Source of the DNA: Rehmannia glutinosa
Taxonomy: Eukaryota > Streptophyta > Magnoliopsida > Lamiales > Orobanchaceae
Length of the DNA stretch: 64,000 nt
NCBI GenBank assembly: GCA_016081115.2
Contig: JABTTQ020002619.1
Span: 1 to 64,000, forward strand
Reading direction: 5' to 3'
Shown here one piece after another: positions 12,882 through 23,844 of this stretch. The number at the start of each line of letters is the position of its first letter. Positions within the stretch are counted from its first letter, which is position 1. Position numbers and translations under genes: made by a program. Under the pieces are notes generated by a model, which saw only the letters and a list, made by a program, of their open reading frames with translations, searched no databases and was not told where the DNA came from.

Positions 12882-12920
12882 TAAGAATCCTTTTTTTTTT
12901 TTTAGTGTTTGCAAATACTC

Positions 12921-13605
12921 CTTATGTAGGGAAACAAAAGGCAAGATCTAAAGGGATACCTGGCTACCTGCTTACCCACATAACAACATAGAAACTAAAA
13001 ACAAAATAAAAAGAGGGGAGAAAATAAATACCTATCACAACTGAGTCCACAAACATAATTTTTGGACTGCCAAGATTCAAGTGTGATCACGAAAATCATA
13101 TAGAGGTGATGAGAGAAAACAGCACGGGTAAATGAGCTATTCATCAAACTTAAAAAGAACTAAAACAGATGCAGCCCTCGAATTAGCTTAGTTAGAGTTT
13201 AAGGGCATTGGCTCTGCAATCGTAACTATACGTTAATAAAAAGAGAATTAGAGAAATAAAAAGGCCAGCTTCATACAGTAAATCGGATTCCTCGTCCACA
13301 AATCCGCTAAAACTAAGATATGAATGGTATATAAGAGACAACACTCGACCGTAACTTTTAACTGTAATGCCTCATTAATGGAATTTCACTGTCATTCAAA
13401 GGAAGAAAAAATGTGACATACATAAGAATGTTCTTAAGATTACAAAAAAATAGTAGAAACAAGGAATGCAGAAGAAAATACAATATACCTCTTGAACAGC
13501 TTGATAGTTTCCTGGCTCAGACAAAACACACAAATCTGCAGTGTTTGCACTTCCATGTGTTGATCTGGCAGCAAGTATATGGCAATGCTATATTACATGT
13601 TATCT
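12921..13605. other. Non-coding, 3' flank of the kinase gene
   Basis: No coding frame. The part nearest 13606 lies directly downstream of the kinase stop codon and probably contains its 3' untranslated region. I could not fix a polyadenylation site. Confidence 0.4.
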
Positions 13606-16600
13606 TTACTCGTTATTCCTGATGGAATTCTTATCCTTCCGATAATCCTTCCGAGATGGCTTCGATTTTCTTTTTGGAGCACCAACATCGACCAACGGGC
13701 CAGACCAAGTTTGCATCGGGTCTTTGGTGTAAGAGAAATTCATGGAAGTAAATGGTACATCAGGGGGATCAAAGGTTGGGTCCATGTGATTTGACGATCC
13801 CAGCGGAAAACCAATTCCTGCATCTTGGTGAGGCGGAGGAAACTTTTCGCTTTTGCTCTTTGCATTTGCATGGGTAATTAGGCGCCGTCTCTGTTTCATA
13901 GGGTCAAAAGTAAGTTATTTGAGGATCCATAGATCAATGAAAACATATTTGTTCAAAATGAAAGAAGGATGTTCACTGGTTCTTGTACACGGTCATTTAC
14001 TATAACCAACCCATAGTAATATGCACTAGATAGTCTCGACCAAGTGTAAGGGGCAAATACCTGAAGGTTGCATTTGGATGGAAGGATTTAGATTTGAGGG
14101 AATTATTTGTGGAGATAATTTCAAATGACTCCAAGATGGATTTGAAATCCACCGGATTAACTCGAAAAATAGCTCAAAATAGGAGTTCAGGGATTTTAAG
14201 TCCATTGTATCATGAGATTATCCAAAAAAGTTCAATGGATTAGAAATTCTTAACTCAAATCGGTTAATCTAAATGCAGCCTAAACGCATGTTTACTCTCC
14301 TAATGATAAGCTATCTCATTGAGCATCTCATTTATTTGAATATCAATTCTTTCCCTTTCATTTCCCTTGTATTACACAGAATTATGTACATTCTGTCCTA
14401 AGATCAATACACATATCCCTTTAGGTTAAGTTTTGAAGTTGTATCCATGGAAAGTTGATAGCAGCACCACAAAGTAAAGTCACTTTACTCCAATGAGCCA
14501 TGACAAATGAAAAGATAAAACGCTTATAAAATCATCATATATAGTGAGTCATTCAAAACATTGATGTAACAAACAAATAGATGAAATACTGCTCCTTGTC
14601 GACAATGATGATGCAAAAGGTGGATCCCTAGTTTTTCAAACAGGAAAACATGTTTCAAAAAAGGGAAATAAATGGATATTATAGAAAGATATATCAGTGA
14701 TTCCAAAAATACAAAGGGTAAATTCAAAGTTTGTTGTTGAATGAGCAAGCATAGTATCATATAAAGTTGATAATATGAAGAACAACAGACAAGTAGAATA
14801 CTGGGTGAAGCATCTTTGAAGACATACATCAATATTTGCCTGAAGCTCTGCATTGGCTTCAGGAGCAGGCATTGCCCGCATCCCCCGATCACGAGCGCGT
14901 GTTTTCTTCACAGCATCAGTTTGAGTTTTACCAGCAGCTCTTAACCTACAATCACACAACTCACGTCAGGTTTACAGAAATGCAACTAGTCTCCCGATAG
15001 ATTATCCACCTACCAGTTGAAAGCCATAAACAAAATTGATATAGTATAGATGCAAGTTATGTCTTCAATTCAATCTAAAAACATAAAGGGTTATTGATTT
15101 TTTAGTACCTGATCTATAGGCACTTTGCTAGTTTGGTACCTGAAATTTCCGAGTTACCAGTTTAATACCCACACTTCACATTTTTTTATAAATTGGTACT
15201 TATCCACTTTTAAGGACGAAAATACCCCCAAGAAACATAAGTATACTAAAATATTTTTGAGTATACTTATTTAAATTATAAAATTAATTAAAATTTTATT
15301 TCATTTAATAAAAAAAGAAGTTTCTAGAAATAACATATTATTTCTATTTAATTATTAAATTCTTAATTATAAAAAGTAAAATAAATAAAATTAATTATTT
15401 TTTTAAAATTAGATTAAAAAACTAATTAAAAATTAATCTATTAATAAAAAATTGCTATAATCTTTCTTATTTACAATCTTAATTTTAATTTTTAAATTAT
15501 TAAATTTTCATTTTAATTTTAAAAATTAGTTAACTAAACTAATTTTTCTTTTTGATTAGTTAAATATTAATTTATGCTTATTAATTTACTAATTTAACAT
15601 AACTAATTTTTTTTTCTAAAAGTTCGTTAATATTTCTAGAAACTTCTTTTTTATGAAATAAAAGTTTAATTAATTTTATAATTTAAATAAGTATACTCAA
15701 AAATATTTTAGTATACTTATGTTTCTTGGGGGAATTTTAGATCCTTAAAAGTGAATAGGTACCAATTTATAAAAAAAATGTGAAGTATGGGTACTAAATT
15801 GGTAACTCGGAAATGTCAAGTACCAAACCAAAGAAAGTGTTTATAGGTCGTACTAAAAATCAATAACCCAAACATAAATGCCATGGGTGTTTGCGTAAAC
15901 AATTATTTTCCAAACCTTCGAGCTTCTTCATCACGACGCTTAGCATCCATCTCCTTACTCGGTGGATACTTTGGAAGACTAGAAGGATCACATGCATAAG
16001 GCTTGGTTGTGAAGAACTGTAATACAAAAAAGATAGATAACCCATAATCCTCGGCAAACTAAATGAAGAAATATTAAAACAAAATGGAAAGGGTGGTATA
16101 TTAGATTCTTGAGACAATGGAAAAGGTAGGCAGAACACATTTACATATATGCATGGGAGAGAGATGCAATTATAAAGTTGTGCACATAGAATACATAAAA
16201 AAAAAAACAGCGGTTTTGATTGTATTGTGAAAGGAGGGTTGAGAGAGGGAGAAAGAGAGCTTACTTCGCTCTTCAGTGCAGCTGTAGCAGTTTGACGCTC
16301 ACTTGGATCAATTGCAAGTAGGGTATCAATTAAAGGCAATGATGATGGCGGAAAATCTTTAAATGTCTCCTTTATGCATCTTTTATATGATTGTTGGGGT
16401 TTGAAAATAGTTGCATGAGGAAGTTTTGACTTTTTCCAATATTCTTCTGATGGAGAACCGCATAGCTTGAAAATCCTGTGCAACTGTTCCACCTAGGCAA
16501 CATTTATAGCGTTCAGTTATGCTAAGTTAACTTCGAAGATTTCCTCCAACATAAAGAAGCCTCCAAATTTAACAAAAACAATTCATAGAAAGAACCCAGT

Positions 16601-18488
16601 ATATAAGTATACATGGGAGGTAAGCCATTGCACTATAATATAATACTGTGAAAACAAAAGAATCAAATAACAGACTGTTCATGCGATGCTCACTGTATGG
16701 TCCACAAAATGTAGACACTTGGTGGACCATGGAGTTGCTAGATGAGTCTATTGCACCCAGTTGTTAATCCTAGGGACCAAACACATTGTTCAAAACAATG
16801 TTTTTTGTACCTCAGTTCAGTCCAAAATGTTAAGTTGCTTACGGGTTTTCCATATCTTACTATATGCGTACAGAACATACATAGGCTAACATCATTCCAC
16901 CATTTTTCACAGCTTAGTTTATAGAACTATGTATATACAGCATTATCACATCACTTTTCCGTTAACGCACTTACAACTAATTCATGTGAAGACAAAAACA
17001 GGAAGAAACAAAAAAGGAAAAAGAAAAGCAAGGCCCTAATCCAAATAAAATTACATGTTTCAGAAAAATCAGCTTTCACAAAGTTCCAAAACAAATACCA
17101 AAGGCAAGATACATTTCCAGAGAACCGAGTCATTTACACAGGTGACCAAATGAAAAAGGTGTCTGCGAATGACTACTGGACGTATTTGTTCATTGGATAG
17201 TAAATGGTCATGAAGGGTCTGAATATAACAATTATAAAATTTACCTCTGTCCTCCCAGTCATGATGGGCTTCCCAGCAAATAGCTCAGCTAAAATGCAAC
17301 CAGCACTCCACAAATCCACACCTACACCATACTCAGTGGCACCAAGAAGTAGCTCCGGTGGCCTATACCAAAGAGTAACTACACGACTAGTCATGGGATG
17401 CTTGTTATTAGGGTCAAATGTGGAAGCCAATCCAAAATCAGCAATCTTAAGAACCCCTCCATCATCGATAAGGAGATTGGACCCCTTAATATCACGATGC
17501 AACACATGGCGATTGTGGCAATGTTCAAGGCCAGACAAAAGCTGGTGCATGTAGCATTTGACCTATCACACCAATCAGACTACGCAATCATGAGTAAAAT
17601 TTCCAAAAACTCCACAAGCAAAAACTTTGGAACTAATTTAATAAAAGAGAGGAAAAACATAAAACTTAACTAGAGCAGAATCCCACCTGAGGCTCTGTAA
17701 ACTTGATTCCAGGGCTGGAAGCAAGGCCAGCCAAATCATGTTCCATATAATCAAACACCAGGTACAAACTACATGACATCCTTGAAGTCACCAGTCCTTG
17801 CAATTTCACAACATTTGGATGATCCAAGCGTCGCAAAATCAATATCTCCCTAGCCATAAACCTCACGCTCTCAGGTTCCAAGTTATCAAATCTAACCTTC
17901 TTTAATGCAACAATTTTTCCTGTTATGGCATCTCTAGCTTTATACACATTACTATAAGTACCTTGTCCAATCTAAACACAACCACGGAAAACAAAATGGT
18001 AGAAACATAATTAGGACATAAACTAACATTGTAGAATATTGGAAATAAATCAATAACCTCTTGCCTTATCAATTTTTTCAAATGAATCCAGACGACGAGG
18101 TGTCCATCCATTGATCGCTTCTCCTGCCACAGCTGAGAGCCAAGATGGCCATCCAGCAGCTACTTGCTCGCCATGGATATGCTTAGGGGGATTACTTAGC
18201 CTTGGATTTGGCCTAGACCTCCTTCTCTCACCTCTTGGTCTCCGTGCATTCTCATCCTTCCGCTCTTCATCCTTCTGTTCGCCGCCATTCTGAACTTCAC
18301 CACCACCTCCTCCTCCACCAGCTCCCTCCTCCTCCAATTTACTTACAGAATCAACCACTACTTTCTCTCTTCTCCCAGACCACACAGACAAATCTTTATC
18401 TCCTCCCTTACCTCCCCCCTTTCCAACTACAACTTCACCACTAGGTGGCCCAGTCGATTGAATCTCTTTCCCGAAAAACACACCCCAT
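13606..18488 (-). CDS. CDK-like Ser/Thr protein kinase, At1g54610/IBS1 type, 7 coding exons
   Basis: The predicted coding exons are 18488-18065, 17971-17687, 17562-17245, 16492-16265, 16016-15916, 14945-14828 and 13890-13606, about 585 residues. The start is ATGGGGTGT (Met-Gly-Cys, a possible N-myristoylation/palmitoylation signal as in plant relatives). A charged, Gly-rich low-complexity region follows up to residue 135. The kinase domain has the glycine loop IGQGTYSNVYKA (residue 142), the ATP-binding lysine in VALKKV, MAREI in place of a PSTAIRE helix, HRDIKGSN (Asp about 260), DFGLA (Asp about 278), TLWYRPPELLLG, and the C-lobe with VEQLHRIFKLCGSPS. The C-terminal tail includes RRRLITHANAKSKSEKFPP, typical of this family. 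It would phosphorylate Ser/Thr in substrates that are not known. Donor and acceptor sites follow consensus except for a GC donor in the first coding intron. One extra T after the fourth codon puts ATGGGGTGT out of frame with the rest of exon 1, so the call assumes a sequencing error or a damaged allele. It is the only intact-looking host gene here. Confidence 0.88.
14066..14280. repeat. MITE, 215 bp, in last intron of the kinase gene
   Basis: GGTTGCATTTGGAT at the left end is matched by ATCTAAATGCAGCC at the right end, imperfect 14-bp terminal inverted repeats with two mismatches. The core has further internal complementarity (GATTTGAA/TTCAAAT phrases) and no coding frame. The flanking TAA/GAA could be a decayed 3-bp target duplication, suggesting PIF/Harbinger (inference). 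Confidence 0.5.
15088..15869. mobile_element. Long-TIR Mutator-type non-autonomous element, 782 bp, in kinase intron
   Basis: It begins GGGTTATTGATTTTTTAGTA and ends with its inverted counterpart (TACTAAAAATCAATAACCC). The two arms (about 15088-15331 and 15633-15869) are near-complementary over some 235 bp around an AT-rich centre with no coding frame. The flanks are AAACATAAA at 15079-15087 and again at 15870-15878, a perfect 9-bp direct duplication, which is the mark of Mutator-type transposition. It sits in the 970-bp intron between coding exons 5 and 6 of the kinase gene and must be spliced out with it. Confidence 0.8.
17972..18064 (-). other. GC-AG intron of the kinase gene (93 bp)
   Basis: Exon 1 must end at ...ATTGATAAG for the reading frame to continue into ATTGGACAAGG (IGQG). 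The intron then starts GCAAGAGG and ends GTTTAG. Using the nearby GT at 18057 would add seven bases and break the glycine loop. This is a GC-AG intron with a good AAG|GCAAG donor context. Confidence 0.75.
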
Positions 18489-19290
18489 TTTCAATAACCC
18501 AAAACCTCATTTCTCACAACATAGCACACTCTTGCACCACATTCAGAACCCACCAAAATATCACAAATCCAAAAAACAATCCAAGCAATCAAAATTCCAC
18601 ATCATACCAAAAAAATTGAACTTCCAAGACAGATCAGTCAAAATAGCCCTTACTCAATGTAGCACCTGAAAAAATTCAATAGCAAGGAACAAGAAAATTT
18701 GAAATTATAGACCAAATGAGCAGTAATTCATTAACCAAATAATGTTCAGATGTGCATTTCACAACGAAATAATCAACAAAAGCAACAATATGTACTATAT
18801 TAAAAAGAAAAAAAGAAGATAAAACCCTAGCTTTACTGACCAAAGAAGCAGAAATAACAATAATTGAAATCCCACAATTCAAGGAAGTCAAGAATAACTA
18901 GCTAACAAGACAATATACATACAAAAAGCAAAAACAAATAGTATAACTGAACAAAAATACGAGCAAATAGATTTGTTGCGCCTACCTTTTTCTGGTCCCT
19001 TTTTTTTTTATTGTGGGGGATTGAAGAAAAGATCAGCAGCGAACTAAAGTTCGCAAAGTTGAATTCCCACTACTTCGGTCAAAAAAGGAAAAGAAAAGAA
19101 AATTGTTGTATTATGTTTGCTTGAAAATGTGAGTGGGAAAAATGATCAAACAGCAGATCTACAATTGCGAGTGCGCGATTTGCTCCTATTTTGCTCAAAT
19201 AAAATAAAATATTTAGAGAGAGAAAGTGAGTTTGTGTTGATTTTGACCGGGAGAAGAAATGGAAGTGTTTACTCACACTGTTGCAAGTCA
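18489..19290 (-). other. 5' untranslated region of the kinase gene with a probable leader intron
   Basis: Upstream of the start codon the minus strand has no long frame. A good donor (AAAAG|GTAGGC, exon end at 18986) and a good acceptor after a T-rich tract (TTTTTTCAG|GTGCT, exon start at 18665) suggest a leader intron at 18666-18985. The stretch 19290-18986 is rich in TTTTC and CTCT motifs, as plant leaders often are. The transcription start is not determined. Confidence 0.45.
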
Positions 19291-19447
19291 AAATAAAATC
19301 CCCATTTTTTCCTAAAAAATTGTTTTGGATTTAGATTTATTACACTGGTAGACAGGAGCAGGGATCCCCATTTGTATTTTTTGTAATTTAATATAGTATT
19401 TTTAGTTCTCAATTTTTATATTTTAAAAAAAATATATACATATTTTG

Positions 19448-20356
19448 TTGAATTTATGGGCTAATTTAACAGAATATTATGATACTCAAATTTACGTTAC
19501 GATTTTTTTTTTAAATGTGTCACATGTGTGTAGACGCCTAAATCAAAACAAAGTTACATAATTAAAGCTACAACACAATAGGTTTGACCAACGCCCATTG
19601 AATATATGCAGACATGCTCCCTTTTTTTATTCTTATTTGAAAGATATACGAATCAATTTGAATATTTATATTCAAAATTCTTCTATCCTTATTGTTGGGT
19701 TATTTAAAAATTATATATCTGGAATAAGAAATATTTTTTCTTAGTAGGAAGATGATGTGTTTTCTTGATTCTTTTGAATTTTGGTTTAATACAAAATGAT
19801 TAACCCTTATATATATTAAGACAACCAATGGAGTAGCCAGACGGGTTTGTTACCTCTAACCCAATTTTTTTCCTCGAGCTCAACTATTTTTTCACCTTAA
19901 AAAATATAATAATTTTGTTTATTTTTTTTCCATAGAAAATATGGGACAACAAAAATTTGGGTCTTGCACATTTTGGGAGTCCCCTTGGATCCGCCCTTGA
20001 AGACAACTATATAATCAGTGGCTAAGATTTATATGATTCATATTTCAATTGTGTTATGTTTCTCTTAGTTTCCAATTCAAAATATCAGCAAATATACCAA
20101 TAATGATGTATGTATTTTATAATTTGTAAAAATAATTCTGAATATTCATAAAATAAAAAATAAGAAAAAAATGTAGGCACCATTTTGATTGGCGCCTACA
20201 CACATCTAACACATTTAAAAGAAAAGAAAACAAAACTTTGTCGTGGGCCGCCCTCCATATTGGCGCCTCACTTGAAATCTTAACACTCTAGATGTATCCG
20301 AAAAACGTAAATTTCAGTGGCAATCATAATGTTCTATTAAATTAACCAAATTTATG
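19448..20356. repeat. Imperfect inverted-repeat (fold-back) segment, about 0.9 kb
   Basis: Phrases at 19448-19548 (GAATTTATGGGCTAATTTAA, CAAATTTACGTT, AAATGTGTCACATGTGTGTA) return in reverse complement at 20356-20181 in the same order, the right arm being longer by an extra segment near 20225-20285. There is no coding frame inside. It could be a decayed MITE or fold-back element; no target duplication was found. Confidence 0.4.
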
Positions 20357-20465
20357 TTATATTTGTTACACACTTAGAATTTATCATCAAATATACTAAA
20401 AAAATGAATACTAGATGATAATTTTGTTAAAAATAAATATTTTCATATATATGTATAATATGAAA

Positions 20466-21165
20466 TATACCCAATAAGCGGGGTGGGGCGGGGTGACCTA
20501 AACCCATCCCGGCCCCGTGACGAAGCTTTGGGGGCCAAAGGGGTCATTGGGCCCCCCGAAATTTTGAAGAAAACATAGGGTATTTTGGTAATTTCCAATA
20601 TAATATCTAAAAAATTAAAAAATAATAGGAAAAATAGAACCAAAATCTTCAATTTATTCATTCTTCTCTCTCCTTCCCATTTGTAAATTTAGAAAAATCT
20701 TCGAGTCTTGGTCATTTTTTTCCGTTTTTCAAACTTTTATATATTTTCTTTTGCCCCACCAAAATCTTGTATATTTTATTTTAGCTCCACCAAAGTTTTG
20801 TACATTTCTCCCACGTTTTCTTTTCGAAATATTAGCAATGCAACAAATGCATCAATTTCAAAATGTTATGATATATTGACGTAATTGTATTATGTTATTT
20901 CTTTTTGAATATTAAGATGTAATACATTAACTTTATCAAAATTGGTACTTATTTATATTTTTATTTTTATTTTTTAGAGTTGATGTATTACATTTTATTT
21001 TATTATTAATGTTAATTGAGCCCCCCTGCACGAAGTTTCTGGCTTCGTCACAGCCAGCCCCCATTAAGACAATCAGGTCGGGATTTCCGATCGGGTTCAA
21101 GAAGGGGGTGGGTTCCGGGTTGGATTTAGGGCATTTTGACATCTCTAAGCTGGGGACTTTGTTGA
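20466..21165. repeat. Possible decayed transposon with GC-rich ends
   Basis: In an AT-rich region, two GC-rich islands (20478-20565 and 21019-21130) share GTGACGAAGC-type and GGGGGC-type phrases in opposite orientation. The gap between them is AT-rich and non-coding. This looks like the ends of a non-autonomous element, but ends and family are not resolved. Confidence 0.25.
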
Positions 21166-21675
21166 TGAAATAATTGTAGAGGAGAATAGATTTTTGCAAA
21201 AAAGTGTATGTTTTTTTTTCCTTTCAGTTTTGTGGTTAATGTTTCCTCTCATATATATTATAGAGTTTAATTATTAAATTCCAATTATCACGTAAAATTT
21301 ATACTCCATTTTATTTGGTATACCTAATAGAATTAAATTCCTAGAAAATCATTAACTATGTCAAATTCATTAATTGTCTTTGGTGAGACGTTTGTGAGGG
21401 ACAATAATTCAAACCTACGTAATAATTATACCACAAATGCTTTAATATTTCATTTGAATGAATTTATGTATAATATATTTTCAACTAAAGATAACTATTA
21501 TATAAACCTATCTAATATCATAGAAAAAGTAAAACGAAATTAGTCTCAAATGTTAAAAAAGAGTAAATTGCACCTACCAAAAGATATATAAAGTATTGAT
21601 TGTGTTGACCTTTTGGGGAAAAACAATAAAAGCATGTTTTAGCGCCTGCAAAAGTTACGTGTTAAATTATCTCAC

Positions 21676-21725
<50 letters not shown>

Positions 21726-22348
21726 TAAAAAAGGATTATAATATTGTCGTCACTTTCAAATTTTCATCTCCAGCGACTCAAGCAACGGAAAGGGTTATTT
21801 TCACTTTGGTATTTGATCACTTTCAATTTATTTCTCTTTACCCACTCCAAGCAAAAAACAAAAATAAAAATAATTAACATAATGAAACAAAAGAAGGCCT
21901 ACAATATACTTCTAAAATATACTAGATGCGAAAGCTTCACAAAAAATGACAAATGAATAGATATCTGAATATGAACCATTTGAGTTGCAAAAGGGTTAAA
22001 GGTGACAAATTTTGTCAATGGGATTATTCAAATTTTAATGCAATTTGATAATAGAATTAGGTAGAACATGATGCTGACATAATTTTTAAATTGCAGAGTG
22101 GATTTTATATGATTCAACAATTTTTTAATTCATATTCTTGTGAAGGCATTGAAGCGGGCATATTTACTTATTCTAGGAGCCTTTAAAAAATGTAAATAGT
22201 GAATACATGCAACAAAAAATCATTTCAATAATAATTTCTATATAAATTATACCCACAATAAGGACGTAAATTTTATACCCAAAAATATTAAAGATTGGTT
22301 GTTGTCTCTAACAGCATATTTTTTCTTACTCCAGATGTTCCCTTTAGT
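21166..22348. other. AT-rich intergenic DNA
   Basis: No gene. It contains the (ATT)n tract at 21677-21725 and many short A/T runs. Small frames here have no recognisable motif. Confidence 0.55.
21677..21725. repeat. (ATT)n microsatellite, about 16 units
   Basis: An almost perfect run of ATT trinucleotides. A frame across it gives a run of tyrosines and is not a gene. Confidence 0.95.
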
Positions 22349-23358
22349 TTTTTTTTAATAAATCAAAAATTGATATAAAAAATAAAAAAGTAGTCCTAAT
22401 CACAAGCCGACCAGGTAGCTTATAAGAAAAAGTCGACAATGGAAAGAGTTGAAAAGCGTCATGATCACAAGCCGATCAGATAGCTTAAATTTGGGGCATC
22501 GTTAAAACCTTCCAAGGTAAAACCCACCATTGTGGGGAAAACTGTTGGAAGGAAAAAAAAAAAGTATTCCCATAAATCGTCCATAGTGAAATGACCCATA
22601 TTAGTCGCCCAAAAATTAACAAAAAACCAATGAAACACCTGGGTAACTAACAAATCTAAACTGAGACTGACCAACAAAATCATCATTAAAAAAAGTAATA
22701 ATACTCGCTGGAGGAGTATCCCACCACGTGACCGATTCATGAAATTTGCTGAGACAATCCGCCACTCTGTTACCTTCCCGATAAATGTGAGAGACCACAA
22801 ACTCCATCTTGGAAAGCAAATGAAGTGTGTGTCTCCATCTACCAAGGAAACGCTAAGGGATCGACCTTGGTTTGCTGAATAAATGCACAACATATGTCGA
22901 GTCTCACTCCAACCACAATTTATGTCAGCTCTTGTTGTAACCGGAAGATATAACCAACATAGCCACCAGAAGCTCGGCCTCGAAAACATAACCAATACCA
23001 GAGTGCTCAACAAAACATCCCCTAAAAAATCCTCTCACAGGCATGCGAGAAAACCCAACAATGTCTGACAAGATCCCGGAGAAACCAAAGCACAACCATT
23101 CATATTCATCTTAATCCAACCAGGAAGTGGTAAGTGCCAATCAACCCGCATTGGTTGGGGCCCTACGGGGATGCCCCATCAAGATATCACTTGTAGTCAT
23201 CGAAGGCGAGTAAGTCTGGCGGGTTTTATTCATGTAACTCTGATCCATCGAGGAGGATTCCGCGATAAGGGCTTGAAGTTGGACCAAGGCCGCCTCCGTC
23301 GTCCAATTCTTGTCATTGAAAATAATTTCATTGCGAATATGTCAAATGAGCCAAATAC
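22349..23358 (-). pseudogene. LINE-B, 3' segment: RNase H domain and tail
   Basis: The minus strand encodes a broken plant-LINE RNase H: WSETRHMLCIYSANQG-type remnants and, at 22819-22616, EFVVSHIYREGNRVADCLSK, the typical end of an RVT_3 domain. It is the downstream continuation of 29563-30914, separated by insertion of LINE-A at the duplicated site AAGAAATAATAG (23359-23370 and 29551-29562). The 3' end is tentatively the T run at 22349-22358 (poly-A on the minus strand). A 24-bp phrase beginning ATCACAAGCCGA occurs twice, 65 bp apart, at 22399 and 22464. Confidence 0.65.
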
Positions 23359-23844
23359 AAGAAATAATAGGGTTCTCTCCAGGTTAGGAGTTTCGCTCAT
23401 CCCTAGGGTTTTACGGTTCAAGCGTCCGGAAGCGCCACCTCTTTATGAGAGGATCTGCCCTCTTTCTCTACGTTTCTACACCTTTTGACATTCTGCCTTT
23501 CTCTCCATGATTCCTGTTCAGTTCATTAATCCCATATCATCTTGGTTTTGCCTGCTAGGGTTAGGAAGTTTCTAGTTAGGGTTTGTGTGTTTTGGTTTTT
23601 CTGTGTCTTTCTCGATTTTCTTTTTCTATTTTCTTTCATCCCGTTGTGCTTTCCCATGTCTCCTTCACCGGAGGCGTCGTGTTGTTTGGGTCAGGGGGCC
23701 ACTCTGCTCAGTTCCTTTGCAGTCACTCTCTCCTTTGTTTCTGGTCATAGCTAGGGTTTTATTTTTTTCTGTTTTTATTTTGTTGCAGGGTGCTTTGGGG
23801 CATGGTTCGGGCCGAAGCTGGCTTCAGGGGTTTTCTTGGATTCC

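Larger units (their letters stand above)
12228..12920. repeat. Outer MITE-like inverted-repeat unit
   Basis: GGAGTGTTTGCAAACACTA at 12228 is matched in inverted orientation by TAGTGTTTGCAAATACTCC near 12902, giving about 18-bp imperfect terminal inverted repeats. The inside is non-coding and contains two further inverted-repeat units (12289-12467 and 12499-12881). The terminal sequence resembles hAT-type MITE ends, but no 8-bp target duplication was found. The family is uncertain. Confidence 0.4.

Noticed and set aside
17173..18481. Plus-strand frames opposite the kinase exons
   Set aside because: They mirror conserved kinase exons on the minus strand and have no independent motifs.
18471..18481. 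GTG start for the kinase, giving a frame that opens FFGKEIQ
   Set aside because: GTG starts are not expected in plant nuclear genes, and ATGGGGTGT seven bases upstream fits the family's N-terminus if one T is extra.
21596..21877. 93-codon frame with a run of tyrosines
   Set aside because: Produced by the (ATT)n microsatellite.
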